55,177 nt of DNA from Candidatus Atribacteria bacterium (GTDB taxonomy: Bacteria > Atribacterota > JS1 > SB-45 > 34-128). The DNA is taken from the NCBI GenBank assembly GCA_003451675.1, contig DMCY01000071.1:1-55177 (forward strand), written 5' to 3'. Each line of letters starts with the position of its first letter. Position 1 is the stretch's first letter. Under the pieces are notes generated by a model that made no database searches, was not told where the DNA came from, and saw only the letters and a list, made by a program, of their open reading frames with translations. Positions 42,179 to 50,806 of this stretch are shown piece after piece. A program made the translations under genes and the position numbers.

Positions 42179-43059
42179 TGAGAAGTTCTCCTAAATTTGA
42201 TTAAAAAATAATCAGCAGTTAAATTAAGAGCTAAGCTTACTATAAATAGAATACAGGCAAGGCTGAACAAAGCATGGTAATGATTGCTCCCTACTACTGC
42301 TTCACCCATTTCTAAGGCGATAGTGGCAGTTATCGGTCGTGCCGGTTGTAAGAAAGAATGAGGGATGACTGCTGCTCCACCGGCTACCATCAATACCGTC
42401 ATAGTCTCACCAATGACTCTACCCATACCCAATAAAACTGCCGTAGTAATTCCCGAAAAAGCAGCAGGTACTGTGACTTTTATTATGGTTTCCCATTCGG
42501 TTGCCCCTAAAGCATAAGATGCTTCCTTATAATCTTTGGAGACTGAAAAAAGTGCTTCCTCAGAAAGACTGGTGATAGTAGGAATAGCCATAAGGGCAAG
42601 GAGTAGAGAAGCAGTGAGAGAGCAAAGACCTACAGGTAGATTTAAAAGCTTTTGCAGCCAGGGACCCAAAACTACTATTCCTAAAAAGCCATAAATCACC
42701 GAAGGAATACCAGTCAGCATTTCGATGGCTAATTTTAAAAAATTTTTTATTTTTAGAGTGGCTAATTCAGAGATATAAATAGCCGCAGAAACTCCCAAAG
42801 GAACTGCTATGATCAATGCCCCTAAGGTAATCCATAAAGAACCGAGAATTAAAGGGAGTACTCCAAACTCAGGGGGGTCATAAGTAGGATACCAGGACTT
42901 CCCCCAGAGAAATTCTTTTAAGCTAATTTCTCGAAATAGAGGAAGTCCTTCCTTGAATAAGATTATGGTTATACCAATTAGGAAGAATATAGAAGTAAGG
43001 GAAGAGAGTAAAAATATATTTTTAAGTATCTTTTCTTTTAAAGATTGTCTTCCCTTCAA
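42175..43059 (-). CDS. pstC: Phosphate ABC importer permease PstC
   Basis: A 294-residue partner permease. The first helix is near residues 14-32, followed by the periplasmic loop GKSWYPTYDPPEFGVLPL, characteristic of PstC. Then come PSVIYGFLGIVVLGPWLQ, the EAA loop YKEASYALGATEWETIIKVTVP, and GRVIGETMTVLMVAGG. It starts with TTG at 43059, 8 bases after a GGGGG-type ribosome site. It follows pstS by 21 bases. Confidence 0.94.
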   Translation of the reverse strand: MKGRQSLKEKILKNIFLLSSLTSIFFLIGITIILFKEGLPLFREISLKEFLWGKSWYPTYDPPEFGVLPLILGSLWITLGALIIAVPLGVSAAIYISELATLKIKNFLKLAIEMLTGIPSVIYGFLGIVVLGPWLQKLLNLPVGLCSLTASLLLALMAIPTITSLSEEALFSVSKDYKEASYALGATEWETIIKVTVPAAFSGITTAVLLGMGRVIGETMTVLMVAGGAAVIPHSFLQPARPITATIALEMGEAVVGSNHYHALFSLACILFIVSLALNLTADYFLIKFRRTSQ

Positions 43060-43080
43060 AACTATTTCCCCCTTTTTTTG

Positions 43081-43902
43081 TTATTGTAAAGGAACAAATC
43101 CTTGTTTTTCAACTATTTCTTGCCCTTCTTTAGACCAGATAAATTCAAGAAAATCTTTAGCTATCCCTTGAGGTGCTCCATTAGTATACATATAAAGAGG
43201 GCGAGAAATAGGATATTTGCCGCTAACTACAGTTGCTTGTTCCGGGGTAATTCCATTTACCGGCAAAGCTTTTACAGTACTACTAAGATACCCTAAACCT
43301 ACGTAGCCAATAGCTCCCTTAGTAGTAGCCACAATTGTAGCTACAGTTTTATTAGAGGCCTGGGCAAGAGCTTCCGGGATAACTTTCTTGCCTTTCAGCA
43401 CTATCTTTTCGAATGTTTCAAAAGTTCCACTGGAGGAATCTCTAGAGACAACTACAATCTTCTGGTCTTTTTCTCCTAATTCTTTCCAGTTGGTTATTTT
43501 TCCCGTATAAATATCCTTTATCTGTTCCATACTTAAACCCTGAACTGGATTAGAAGGGTGAACTATAACCGCAATGCCATCCATCGCTACAATATTAGGA
43601 ACAGGACTAATTCCTTTTTTCTGACAAAGTAAAATTTCTTTCACCTTCATTGGCCGTGAAGCATCAGCGATGTTGCAAGTTCCATCAATTAAAGCGGCAA
43701 TACCATTTCCTGATCCTCCTCCTCGCACTGAGATGTTTGCTTGAGGGTTATTTTGCATAAAGACTTCAGCAGCTGCTTGGGTTATAGGAAGGACAGTAGT
43801 TGAGCCCTGGACAACAAGCTGTCCTTCCCCAGCCTGTGAGATAGGGACCATTAAAGTTAAGATAACACAAGCTAAAAGTAATGTTCGAGTAATTCTTTTC
43901 AT
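43081..43902 (-). CDS. pstS: Phosphate-binding protein PstS
   Basis: A 273-residue periplasmic binding protein. Residues 1-24 are a Sec signal ending in PISQAG, with no lipobox. Phosphate-site motifs are GSTTVLPITQAAAEVF near residue 34, RGGGSGNGIAAL near 60, VVSRDSSSGTFETFEKIVL near 150 and ISRPLYMYTNG near 230. These match the PstS family closely. It is the first gene of pstSCAB-phoU and has a strong AGGAGG site. Phosphate-type direct repeats lie upstream at 43958-43976. Confidence 0.94.
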   Translation of the reverse strand: MKRITRTLLLACVILTLMVPISQAGEGQLVVQGSTTVLPITQAAAEVFMQNNPQANISVRGGGSGNGIAALIDGTCNIADASRPMKVKEILLCQKKGISPVPNIVAMDGIAVIVHPSNPVQGLSMEQIKDIYTGKITNWKELGEKDQKIVVVSRDSSSGTFETFEKIVLKGKKVIPEALAQASNKTVATIVATTKGAIGYVGLGYLSSTVKALPVNGITPEQATVVSGKYPISRPLYMYTNGAPQGIAKDFLEFIWSKEGQEIVEKQGFVPLQ

Positions 43903-43957
43903 TAAATCATACCTCCTAAAATATTTTTTTGATTCTGACCTGATTTTAAATTTCTAA

Positions 43958-43976
43958 TGTTACAATTTGATTACAA
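43958..43976 (-). promoter_or_regulatory. Pho-box-like direct repeat upstream of pstS
   Basis: On the plus strand TGTTACAA and GATTACAA are separated by TTT, giving TTACAA twice with an 11-base period. PhoB/PhoP-type regulators bind tandem hexamer-like repeats with 11-base spacing. The repeat starts 56 bases before the pstS start codon. A 13-bp dyad at 43970-44004 (ATTACAAATTAAT and complement, 9-base loop) overlaps it. Confidence 0.5.
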
Positions 43977-44022
43977 ATTAATTAAGTTTTGATTAATTTG
44001 TAATTTGTAGTTTTTGGAGGTA

Positions 44023-44048
44023 GGTAGAGGTTGGATTTGTCCGACCCG
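44023..44048. repeat. Short repeat related to 28317-28342
   Basis: This 26-base segment (GGTAGAGGTTGGATTTG then TCCGACCCG) matches the dyad at 28317-28342 (GGTAGGGGTTCGATTTA then TCGAACCCG) at about 21 of 26 positions. Both contain an imperfect dyad around GATTT. It lies in the pstS-phoR gap and appears to be a decayed copy of an interspersed repeat. Confidence 0.5.
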
Positions 44049-44090
44049 GTCCTTACCTTAACGGGGCAGGTAAAAATAATATTTTTCTTT

Positions 44091-44120
44091 AAAAACTACC
44101 GCCTAAGGTGGTGGTAGTTT
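44091..44120 (-). terminator. Terminator of phoBR operon
   Basis: Read on the minus strand, AAACTACC (from 44120) pairs with GGTAGTTT ending at 44093, with a 12-base loop and continuation to TTTTT. It lies 60 bases after the phoR stop codon and before pstS, so it would end phoBR transcription. Confidence 0.6.
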
Positions 44121-44180
44121 AATCTTGTAAAGCGAGAACATCGAAGAGGGGGTAAGAAACTAAATAAAAAGAGTGTCATT

Positions 44181-45953
44181 TTAATTTAAAGGATTTTTGG
44201 GAAGGGTGAAGAAAAATTTAGAGCCTTTCCCTAACCCGCTGTCTACACCTACTGTCCCTCCGTGAGCTTGGACTATATGTTTTACAATGGCAAGTCCTAA
44301 ACCAGTTTCTCCTAATTTTCGAGAACGATCCTTATCTACTCGGTAGAAACGTTCGAAGAGTCGAGGTAGATGCTCAGCTGATATACCTATGCCATTATCA
44401 GCGACTTCAATATAAATGTTTTCTGCTTTTTTTAAGGCGGAGATAGAGATTTCTCCTCTATTAGGGGTATATTTTATAGCATTATCTAAAAGATTTCTCA
44501 GAACGGTTGCGATTTGCTCTGAATCTACTTTTAATAAAGGAAGCCGGGGAGAAATATCTACTTTAAGGTGCTGTTTTTTATCCTCGATTTTTCCTTTAAA
44601 CTCCAGAGTTATCTGGTCGACAAGTTCTTTTAAATTAACCGATTGAAAATTCATCAATATCTCCTGGGATTCTATCCTGGAAAGTTGCAAAAGGTCTTCG
44701 ATTAAGGTATTTAATCTATTACTCTGTCTCTCGATTATGGTTAAAAAATATCGAGCTTTTTTCGGGTCATCCATCACCCCTTCTTTTAAGGTTTCTACAA
44801 ATCCCTGGATAGAAGTAAGAGGAGTTCTGAGCTCATGAGAGACATTGGCTACAAATTCCGATCGCATTTTTTCCAATTTTTTAATTTCAGTTATATCATT
44901 TAAGACTACTACCGCTCCCCAGATCTTATTCTTCTCTGTTAGAGGATTAGCTGAGGCATGAAATATTTTTTCCTGAGGAGAAAATAGAATTATTTCCCGA
45001 GTCAAGGTCTGGCCCTTTTGTAGAGTTTCTTTTAAAAGTTCGTTTAATTGGTTATTTCTTATTATCTCCCAGTGGAATTTTCCTAAAACCCTATCAAAAG
45101 AGTAATCAATCATATTTCCCAGGGCATGATTAAAAAGTATAATTCTGCCTTCTTTATCTATAGCTATTATCCCCTCAATTATACTGGAGAGTATCACCTT
45201 CATCTTATCTTTATCTTCACTGATAATCCTTATTTTATTCTCTAATTCCTCTGACATTAGATTTAAACTATTGGCAAGCTGACCTACTTCATCTTGAGAA
45301 TTAATTTTAAGTTTTTTACTAAAATCACCCTTAGAAATCTTTTGTGAAACTTTAGTCATTTCTTGCAAAGGCCTGGTAATGGTTAAAGAAATTATTAAGC
45401 TAATTATGGAAGCGATAGCTAAAGTAATTGCGGTGGCTAAAATAATTATTTTATGAAGATTACTAATATTTTCGTTCACTTCTGTTAGAGGAAGAGAGAG
45501 TCGAGCTATGCCAAGAGTCTGATTATCCTTAATGATAGGTATAGCAATATACAACATATCTATTTCTAAAGTGGAACTATAACGGATACTTTTTCCTGTT
45601 TTGCCCTGGAGTGCTTCTTTGATTTCTGGCCTATCGGCATGGTTTTCCATTAAGGCGGGATCTTTCTCTGAATCGCCTAAAACCGTACCGATTGTATTGA
45701 TGATAGTAATTCTAGTGTTAATCTCTCTTCCTAAAGTTTCTGTTTTAGATTTTATCCCGGATAAATTATTTTCAGATAAGTCTTCGTATAAGAAATTTTT
45801 AATAAGAGTAGCGTTAGACTCTAAATTAGAAGCCAAATGATTGATATAAAAATTACGTAACTGAACAGTGGACAGTAAGCCTATGGTCATTACGCAGATA
45901 ATAATTATAATTATATAAGTAAAAAATAATTTCCAACTGATTTTTTTTATCAT
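44181..45953 (-). CDS. phoR: Phosphate regulon sensor histidine kinase PhoR
   Basis: A 590-residue membrane sensor kinase. The first helix is at about residues 10-30, a periplasmic sensor region covers about 31-165, and the second helix is near 168-192. HAMP (TRPLQEMTKVSQKISKGDF) then PAS (about 250-350, IIEGIIAIDKEGRIILFNHA) follow. The phosphorylated His lies in FVANVSHELRTPLTSIQG near 375, and the ATP lid has the N box LRNLLDNAIKYT, DNGIGI and GLGLAIVK. A large extracytoplasmic domain distinguishes it from enteric PhoR. Its ATG overlaps the phoB stop by four bases. Confidence 0.92.
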   Translation of the reverse strand: MIKKISWKLFFTYIIIIIICVMTIGLLSTVQLRNFYINHLASNLESNATLIKNFLYEDLSENNLSGIKSKTETLGREINTRITIINTIGTVLGDSEKDPALMENHADRPEIKEALQGKTGKSIRYSSTLEIDMLYIAIPIIKDNQTLGIARLSLPLTEVNENISNLHKIIILATAITLAIASIISLIISLTITRPLQEMTKVSQKISKGDFSKKLKINSQDEVGQLANSLNLMSEELENKIRIISEDKDKMKVILSSIIEGIIAIDKEGRIILFNHALGNMIDYSFDRVLGKFHWEIIRNNQLNELLKETLQKGQTLTREIILFSPQEKIFHASANPLTEKNKIWGAVVVLNDITEIKKLEKMRSEFVANVSHELRTPLTSIQGFVETLKEGVMDDPKKARYFLTIIERQSNRLNTLIEDLLQLSRIESQEILMNFQSVNLKELVDQITLEFKGKIEDKKQHLKVDISPRLPLLKVDSEQIATVLRNLLDNAIKYTPNRGEISISALKKAENIYIEVADNGIGISAEHLPRLFERFYRVDKDRSRKLGETGLGLAIVKHIVQAHGGTVGVDSGLGKGSKFFFTLPKNPLN

Positions 45954-46651
45954 ACTTCCTCTTTAAATCTGTATCCTACCCCTCTAATGGTAATTATATA
46001 ATCATTGGCTGTTAGTAGTTTCTGCCGCAACCTCCTGATATGAACATCAACCGCTCTATCTAGAATAAAACTGTCTTCCGCCCAGACCTGATTAAGCAGC
46101 TGTTCTCGGGTAAAGACTTTTCCGGGGTGGGAAGCCAAAAATTTTAATAATTTAAATTCGGTAGAAGTTAGATTTAAGAGTCGGTCTTTTATAGTAACTT
46201 GATGTTTAATTGAATCAATAACTAAATCGTTAAATTTGATAATTTCTTTTTCTTTAAAGGGAAGGGGAATATTATTTTTTGTCCTACGGAGTACAGTTTT
46301 TACTCGGGCTAACAATTCTCTTATCTTGAAGGGTTTAGTGATATAATCATCTGCTCCCAATTCCAGGCCCAACACTATATCGGTTTCTTCTCCTTTAGCA
46401 GTAAGTATAATGATGGGGACGTGAGAAGTTTGGGAATTGTTTTTTAAGAATTTACAAACATCTAAGCCGTCTATTTCGGGAAGCATTAAATCGAGGAGAA
46501 TTAAATCTGGAAGTTCAGTTTTAATATTTTCCAAGCACTGTTCTCCGCTGAAGACAACACTTATCTTATATCCTTCTTTTCCTAAATTATATTGGAGAAG
46601 CTCAACTATATCTTTTTCATCATCCACTACCAATATCTTTTCTTTACTCAT
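45950..46651 (-). CDS. phoB: Phosphate regulon response regulator PhoB
   Basis: A 233-residue OmpR-family regulator. The receiver domain has the acidic pair in ILVVDDEKD, the phospho-acceptor Asp in LPDLILLDLMLPEIDG, the Thr in ILTAKGEE and the Lys in DDYITKPFKIREL. The C-terminal winged helix has LTSTEFKLLKFLASHPGK, VDVHIRRLRQKL and TIRGVGYRF. I chose ATG at 46651 with a GAGGA site; the in-frame TTG at 46666 overlaps that site. It is coupled to phoR and adjacent to pst genes, which supports the phosphate role. Confidence 0.93.
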   Translation of the reverse strand: MSKEKILVVDDEKDIVELLQYNLGKEGYKISVVFSGEQCLENIKTELPDLILLDLMLPEIDGLDVCKFLKNNSQTSHVPIIILTAKGEETDIVLGLELGADDYITKPFKIRELLARVKTVLRRTKNNIPLPFKEKEIIKFNDLVIDSIKHQVTIKDRLLNLTSTEFKLLKFLASHPGKVFTREQLLNQVWAEDSFILDRAVDVHIRRLRQKLLTANDYIITIRGVGYRFKEEV

Positions 46652-46802
46652 AAAAATTTTCCTCAAGAGTTTTAAGTAATTTTTGGATTAATAGCATCGA
46701 GTTTTTAATATTATAAACAATTAAAAAAATTAAAGCAAAATATTATTAAAAGTAGTCTGTGTCTTATTCGAAAGTTTAGACTGCCCAAAAATTTCATCAA
46801 AT

Positions 46803-46821
46803 CTTAATCTAATCTTAATCT
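46803..46821 (+). promoter_or_regulatory. Pho-box-like direct repeat, CTTAATCT x2
   Basis: CTTAATCT (46803-46810) and CTTAATCT (46814-46821) are exact copies with an AAT spacer, an 11-base period. This matches the architecture of PhoB boxes and closely resembles the cyanobacterial type, CTTAACCT. It lies between divergent phoB and the RRM-mgsA genes, 108 bases before the RRM start codon and 152 before phoB. It could serve either direction; the plus orientation reads toward RRM-mgsA. Confidence 0.6.
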
Positions 46822-46928
46822 TACCGTAATAATTTAAGAGTATTTTTTAATAAAAGATATTAGATTGGAATGAAATACAAAGATTTATGTTAAATGATTT
46901 AAATATTTAAAAAAAAGGGGGGTATAAA

Positions 46929-47186
46929 ATGCAAATTAGAAAACTTTATGTAAGAAATTTCAAATATTCTACCGAGAATGATAAGCTAAATAAATTGTTT
47001 TCCGATTACGGTAAAGTCAAACAAGTAAATATAATTAGAGGTAGAGATTTTGGGTTTGTGGAAATGTCTAATATAGAAGAGGCTAAAAGAGTAAAAAAAG
47101 CATTGGATAATTCTTGTTTCGAAGGACGGTTCTTGAAAGTTGATGAAGCCTGGCCACTTAGCGATATTAGGATAATTGATAATTGA
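46929..47186 (+). CDS. RRM-type RNA-binding protein
   Basis: An 85-residue protein consisting of one RNA-recognition motif. RNP2 is KLYVRNFKY at residues 5-13 and RNP1 is GRDFGFVEM near 38-46, both with the aromatic residues that stack on RNA bases. Related small RRM proteins in cyanobacteria and other bacteria bind RNA in stress or localisation roles; the target here is unknown. A GGGGGG-type ribosome site stands about 5 bases before the ATG. The methylglyoxal synthase gene follows after 53 bases, and a Pho-box-like repeat lies upstream. Confidence 0.88.
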   Translation: MQIRKLYVRNFKYSTENDKLNKLFSDYGKVKQVNIIRGRDFGFVEMSNIEEAKRVKKALDNSCFEGRFLKVDEAWPLSDIRIIDN

Positions 47187-47239
47187 TCTAATAACGAAAA
47201 GATTAAAACAAGTAAAAAGAGGAGGTTATGTAAATAACA

Positions 47240-47689
47240 ATGGATAGATCATATAAGACCATAGTCGTTCCGACTAAGGGAAAAGAGTTATCAAAAGGAA
47301 AAAAATTTAGAGTTGCTCTGATTGCTCATGATGCCAAGAAAGTAGATATGTTAGCTTTTGCCAGTAAGAATGAGGAGTTTTTAAAAAAGTGTGACCTTAT
47401 AGCAACCAAGGGAACTGGTCACCTGATTAATAAAAAGATTGGATTAGAAGTAAAAGAAATGATGTCTGGCCCTGAAGGTGGTGACTTGCAGATTGGCGGT
47501 TTAGTGGCGAGTGAAGAAATAAATCTGGTAATTTTCCTGCGTGACCCTCTGGCAAAACAGCCCCACGATCCCGATATTGCAGCTCTTATGAAGGTTTGTG
47601 ATGTGCATGATATCCCATTAGCTACTAATTTATCTTCAGCTGAAATTCTTCTTAGAGGAATAATTAAACAGACAGAGAAAAAGAAATAA
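47240..47689 (+). CDS. mgsA: Methylglyoxal synthase
   Basis: A 149-residue enzyme that converts dihydroxyacetone phosphate to methylglyoxal and phosphate. The start of the domain is VALIAHDAKK with His30. TKGTGHLI binds phosphate, SGPEGGDLQIG contains the catalytic Asp82, and RDPLAKQPHDPD carries Asp102 and His109. All key residues of the family are present. Known methylglyoxal synthases are inhibited by phosphate and act as a triose-phosphate bypass that frees phosphate. That suits its position beside the phosphate regulon. AGGAGG lies 14 bases before the ATG. Confidence 0.93.
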   Translation: MDRSYKTIVVPTKGKELSKGKKFRVALIAHDAKKVDMLAFASKNEEFLKKCDLIATKGTGHLINKKIGLEVKEMMSGPEGGDLQIGGLVASEEINLVIFLRDPLAKQPHDPDIAALMKVCDVHDIPLATNLSSAEILLRGIIKQTEKKK

Positions 47690-48019
47690 ACAACTAAGAA
47701 CATCAGCCACTCTTCCATACCCATATTTAAATCTAATTAATTTTATTTTATCTATGTGGAGCAAAATCTTTATATTTGATATTCGAGGATTTTGATAAAG
47801 TTGTAAATTTCAAATATTAGACTTGACCCTTAACAATTATAAGAGGCTACCAAGAAAATTTTATCAATGCCTAAATCTTCGCAATAATTACAAGATAATT
47901 TTTTATTTAAAATTTCTAAATAAAGAAGGATTTCTGAATAATTTGTAGTATAGAGAATATAAAAGGCGAACTAAACATATTAACAAAAATATAAAATAAT
48001 AAAGAAAGTGTGGCTTATA
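47690..48019. other. Non-coding gap, nothing recognised
   Basis: About 330 bases between mgsA and the amidohydrolase. The sequence is AT-rich, without a credible reading frame, RNA gene, long dyad or clear repeat copy. A TTGACC word at about 47824 has no well-placed -10. The promoter of the amidohydrolase gene presumably lies in the right half but I cannot fix it. Confidence 0.5.
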
Positions 48020-49444
48020 ATGAAATATGATTTTTTATTTAAAAGAGGGCGTATTGTTGACCCGGCTAATAATAGAGACTTTATCGGTGATGTTGCGGTA
48101 AAAGGTGATAAAATCACTAAAGTGGAAGAAGAAATTGACGACTCTTTAGCCGAACAAGTAATTAATATATCTGGAAAAGTAATTATTCCCGGAATAATAG
48201 ACACTCATTGTCATATTGCCAGACCAGCTGCTAAGGGAGCAGGTTATCGAATGTTAATAAACACCGGAGTGACTACTGCTTTTGATTTTGAAGGGCCGAT
48301 AGAAGTAATTAAACGGGAGATAACTAAATATGGATGTGGACTTAATGTAGCAGTTTTAGAAGCAATCTATCCCGAGAATGGCATAAAAAGTAAAAATCCT
48401 CCAATTGAAGAATTAAAAAAAGTTATCAACAGAAATTTAGATAGTGGAGCAATTGGAATAAAAATATTGGGAGGCCATTATCCACTTACCCCTGAAATTA
48501 CTTATAATATTTTCCAAATAACTCACCAGGAGAAAGGTTATATGGGGTTTCATGTAGGAACCACTGAAACAGGTAGTAACATACAAGGAGTTGAAGAGGC
48601 GGTTAAACTAGCTGAAGGAAAACCCTTACATATCGCCCATGTTAATGCTTATTGTCGTGGTTATATAGAAGATCCTTTATTAGAACTTAAAATAATTATG
48701 GATATTCTTAAAAAATCACCTAATATTGTTTCTGAGAGTCATTTAGCCTTACATAATGCTTGTTATGGAGGAATTAATGGGAATGGTGTGCCTCGAAGTT
48801 ATGTACTCCGCAATGCTTTACGGGCTAAAGGATACCAAGTAAGTAAGGAAGGATTAGAAGAGGCTCTCCGAGTAAAGTATGCAGGAGTATATGCTTTGGT
48901 AGGTAGTAAAATGGAATATATTTATGGCGAGGAGGCAATTAATTATTGGAAAGGACACGATTTTAAAGCAGGCATTTGCTTTCCAGTTAATCGCAGGAGG
49001 TCAGCTCAAGTATGTGCAACAGAAAGAGATAATAATGGCGATTTTGTGGTAGATGCCATTAGTAGTGATGCCGGAGCAATCCCGAGAAATTGTATTCTTG
49101 CTCACGGTTTACCATTGGTTCGTTTTTGTGCTTTAACTTTAAGTGAGCTGGTTCAAAAAATAAGTTTAACTCCTTCACGAATGTTGGGGTTAAAAAATAA
49201 AGGCCATTTATCTATCGGAGCAGATGCCGATATTACTATTTTTGATCCGGATGATGCTAAAGTTGAGATTGTGTTGATAAAGGGAAAAGTGTGTATGGTC
49301 TCTGGGATTATTTTCAATAATCCCGGTACATTAGTAGTCACACAAAGAGGGGCAAATAAACTAAAAAAACAAGAAATACCCACTGAGATAATTGACTTAG
49401 AAGATAGTTTGTATTTTAAAGGGAAGGGGGGTAAAGATAAATAA
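48020..49444 (+). CDS. Amidohydrolase-superfamily metal-dependent hydrolase
   Basis: A 474-residue protein of the amidohydrolase superfamily. The N-terminal beta domain leads to IIPGIIDTHCHIARP with the HxH metal pair. Further candidate ligands are Lys in GAIGIKILGG, His in GYMGFHVGTTE, His in PLHIAHVNAY, and Asp in VDAISSDAGAIPRN. C-terminal LTPSRMLGLKNKGHLSIGADADITIF is the usual ending. It resembles dihydroorotase/D-aminoacylase-like members more than urease, but the substrate is unknown. I prefer ATG at 48020 (MKYDFLFKRGRIVDPANN); an in-frame GTG lies at 48008, and neither has a strong ribosome site. Confidence 0.8.
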   Translation: MKYDFLFKRGRIVDPANNRDFIGDVAVKGDKITKVEEEIDDSLAEQVINISGKVIIPGIIDTHCHIARPAAKGAGYRMLINTGVTTAFDFEGPIEVIKREITKYGCGLNVAVLEAIYPENGIKSKNPPIEELKKVINRNLDSGAIGIKILGGHYPLTPEITYNIFQITHQEKGYMGFHVGTTETGSNIQGVEEAVKLAEGKPLHIAHVNAYCRGYIEDPLLELKIIMDILKKSPNIVSESHLALHNACYGGINGNGVPRSYVLRNALRAKGYQVSKEGLEEALRVKYAGVYALVGSKMEYIYGEEAINYWKGHDFKAGICFPVNRRRSAQVCATERDNNGDFVVDAISSDAGAIPRNCILAHGLPLVRFCALTLSELVQKISLTPSRMLGLKNKGHLSIGADADITIFDPDDAKVEIVLIKGKVCMVSGIIFNNPGTLVVTQRGANKLKKQEIPTEIIDLEDSLYFKGKGGKDK

Positions 49445-50022
49445 TTAGAGATATAACAAATTTCCCTTAAGAAATAAAGGTTTGTAGGAATACGGAGCAG
49501 GAAACCTTTACAAAATAAGGGTTTTGAGTGGATGTTAAAATAACGTTTGCATTCGCATTTTTTTAAGGCGAGCTATACTTTATCCCTTGAAAATGGCTAT
49601 TTTTTGGCTAAATTTTCACTCCCTCAAAATCTGAAAGTAGTTATTTATAAGGGTTTGTGGATTTTAAAGATAAAAAATACCCCAGAATCAGGGTACTAAA
49701 TTGCCAATTTTTTGAAAAATTTGAACGCCAAAAAAAGTACTTTCCGTGCGTATCTAGAGTATTTCTGAGGGGGTTTTGAGAAACCTTTGGAAACAAAGGG
49801 TTTCTGCCTGCCGTGTGAAGCTCTGCTTCACCGGGGTCATTCTCGTGGAACTTGTGCTCGCGAAAGCGGATAACCGGAATCCAGTATTTCTTTACACTAA
49901 AGGACCGTTCTTTTTCGTAATATTCAAGTGCCAACAGTAAAAACCCCAATTCTATTTTAAAAAGTTATGCTAAATATTGAGACTCGACGCCTCTTTTCTT
50001 TCTTTATAAATTAAACATTTGG
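49445..50022. repeat. Non-coding gap with degraded interspersed repeats
   Basis: This 578-base gap between convergent genes has no convincing gene. It contains GTGAAGC-TCT-GCTTCAC (about 49815-49831), a short GC-richer dyad, followed by CGGGGTCATTCTCGTGG and CGCGAAAGCGGATAACCGG segments. These resemble fragments of GGATTCC/GGGAATGAC-type interspersed repeats. A minus-strand open frame at 49641-49949 runs through this DNA, but its translation resembles repeat sequence, not a protein family. The composition differs from neighbouring AT-rich spacers. Confidence 0.55.
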
Positions 50023-50805
50023 CTAATATGAATCAATTTTTTCTTTTGCTATTTCTTTAAATTTCCTTTCTAATCTTACTTTAAATGCTTTGCCAACCTC
50101 ATTAAAAACTTCTAATAGTTCAGGAAATGTATTTTTACCACCAATAAAATTCCAATACTCATTACCAACTAAGAAATCATTATGTATGTCCATCATGCCA
50201 ACTTCAGTAAATCTATAATAAGGTTTTGGATGATATGGGTTGTAAGGAAAAGCTAAAAATACATTTATTTTCTTCCTTTTACGAGCAACCCACTCTAATA
50301 GTTTTGTTTTGCTTTTTTCGAATACATCAATATTTGGCTTTACTGTCTTAATCTCGAAGTAATATTCTTTATCGTCCCTTTTCATATAAAAATCAGCAAT
50401 ATTTCCTGATTTTTGAAATTCTCCGTTTTTATTAGATGCTTTTAATACTTCTTCCATTTCTTTTTCTATATTTGCTTTTCTACTACCATTTCTTAGCTTA
50501 GTAATTATTTCAGTGATTATCCTTTTTTGATCTTTTGAAATTACTCCACCTAAACCATATTTTCTGAAACATTCTTGCGAAGTTTCAGAAGCAATAATTA
50601 CAGAAACATCTTCGTAAATAGACATTCCCAATGTTGTCGCCATTGAATGAATAAAAGAATATGCTGCGATTTTTTCATTATCTTGAATTAGTCGTGCAAG
50701 AAAAGGCATCGATTTTGTTTCTCTTCCATATGATTTCAGTTTAGTTTCAATTTTTTTTGAAAGTAGGGCTTTTATATTATCTTTTTGGATTTTAGAAAGG
50801 GACAT
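50023..50805 (-). CDS. TdeIII-like type II restriction endonuclease
   Basis: A 260-residue protein resembling the TdeIII family of type II restriction endonucleases. The conserved stretch IHSMATTLGMSIYEDVSVI lies near residue 50. A PD-(D/E)xK nuclease core is visible near residues 135-155: ADFYMKRDDKEYYFEIKT, with Asp, then Glu and Lys in the FEIK strand. The gene starts one base after the stop of a DNA methyltransferase gene, the expected arrangement for a restriction-modification pair. The recognition sequence cannot be read here. The protein appears full length. Confidence 0.75.
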   Translation of the reverse strand: MSLSKIQKDNIKALLSKKIETKLKSYGRETKSMPFLARLIQDNEKIAAYSFIHSMATTLGMSIYEDVSVIIASETSQECFRKYGLGGVISKDQKRIITEIITKLRNGSRKANIEKEMEEVLKASNKNGEFQKSGNIADFYMKRDDKEYYFEIKTVKPNIDVFEKSKTKLLEWVARKRKKINVFLAFPYNPYHPKPYYRFTEVGMMDIHNDFLVGNEYWNFIGGKNTFPELLEVFNEVGKAFKVRLERKFKEIAKEKIDSY

Positions 50806-50806
50806 G

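Noticed and set aside
44091..44120. Riboswitch-like hairpin upstream of pstS
   Set aside because: It is better explained as a simple terminator for phoR on the minus strand, with a T run after the stem.
49641..49949. Minus-strand 102-codon open frame
   Set aside because: It runs through repeat-like DNA with GTGAAGC dyads; there is no ribosome site I trust, and the translation resembles random repeat translation.
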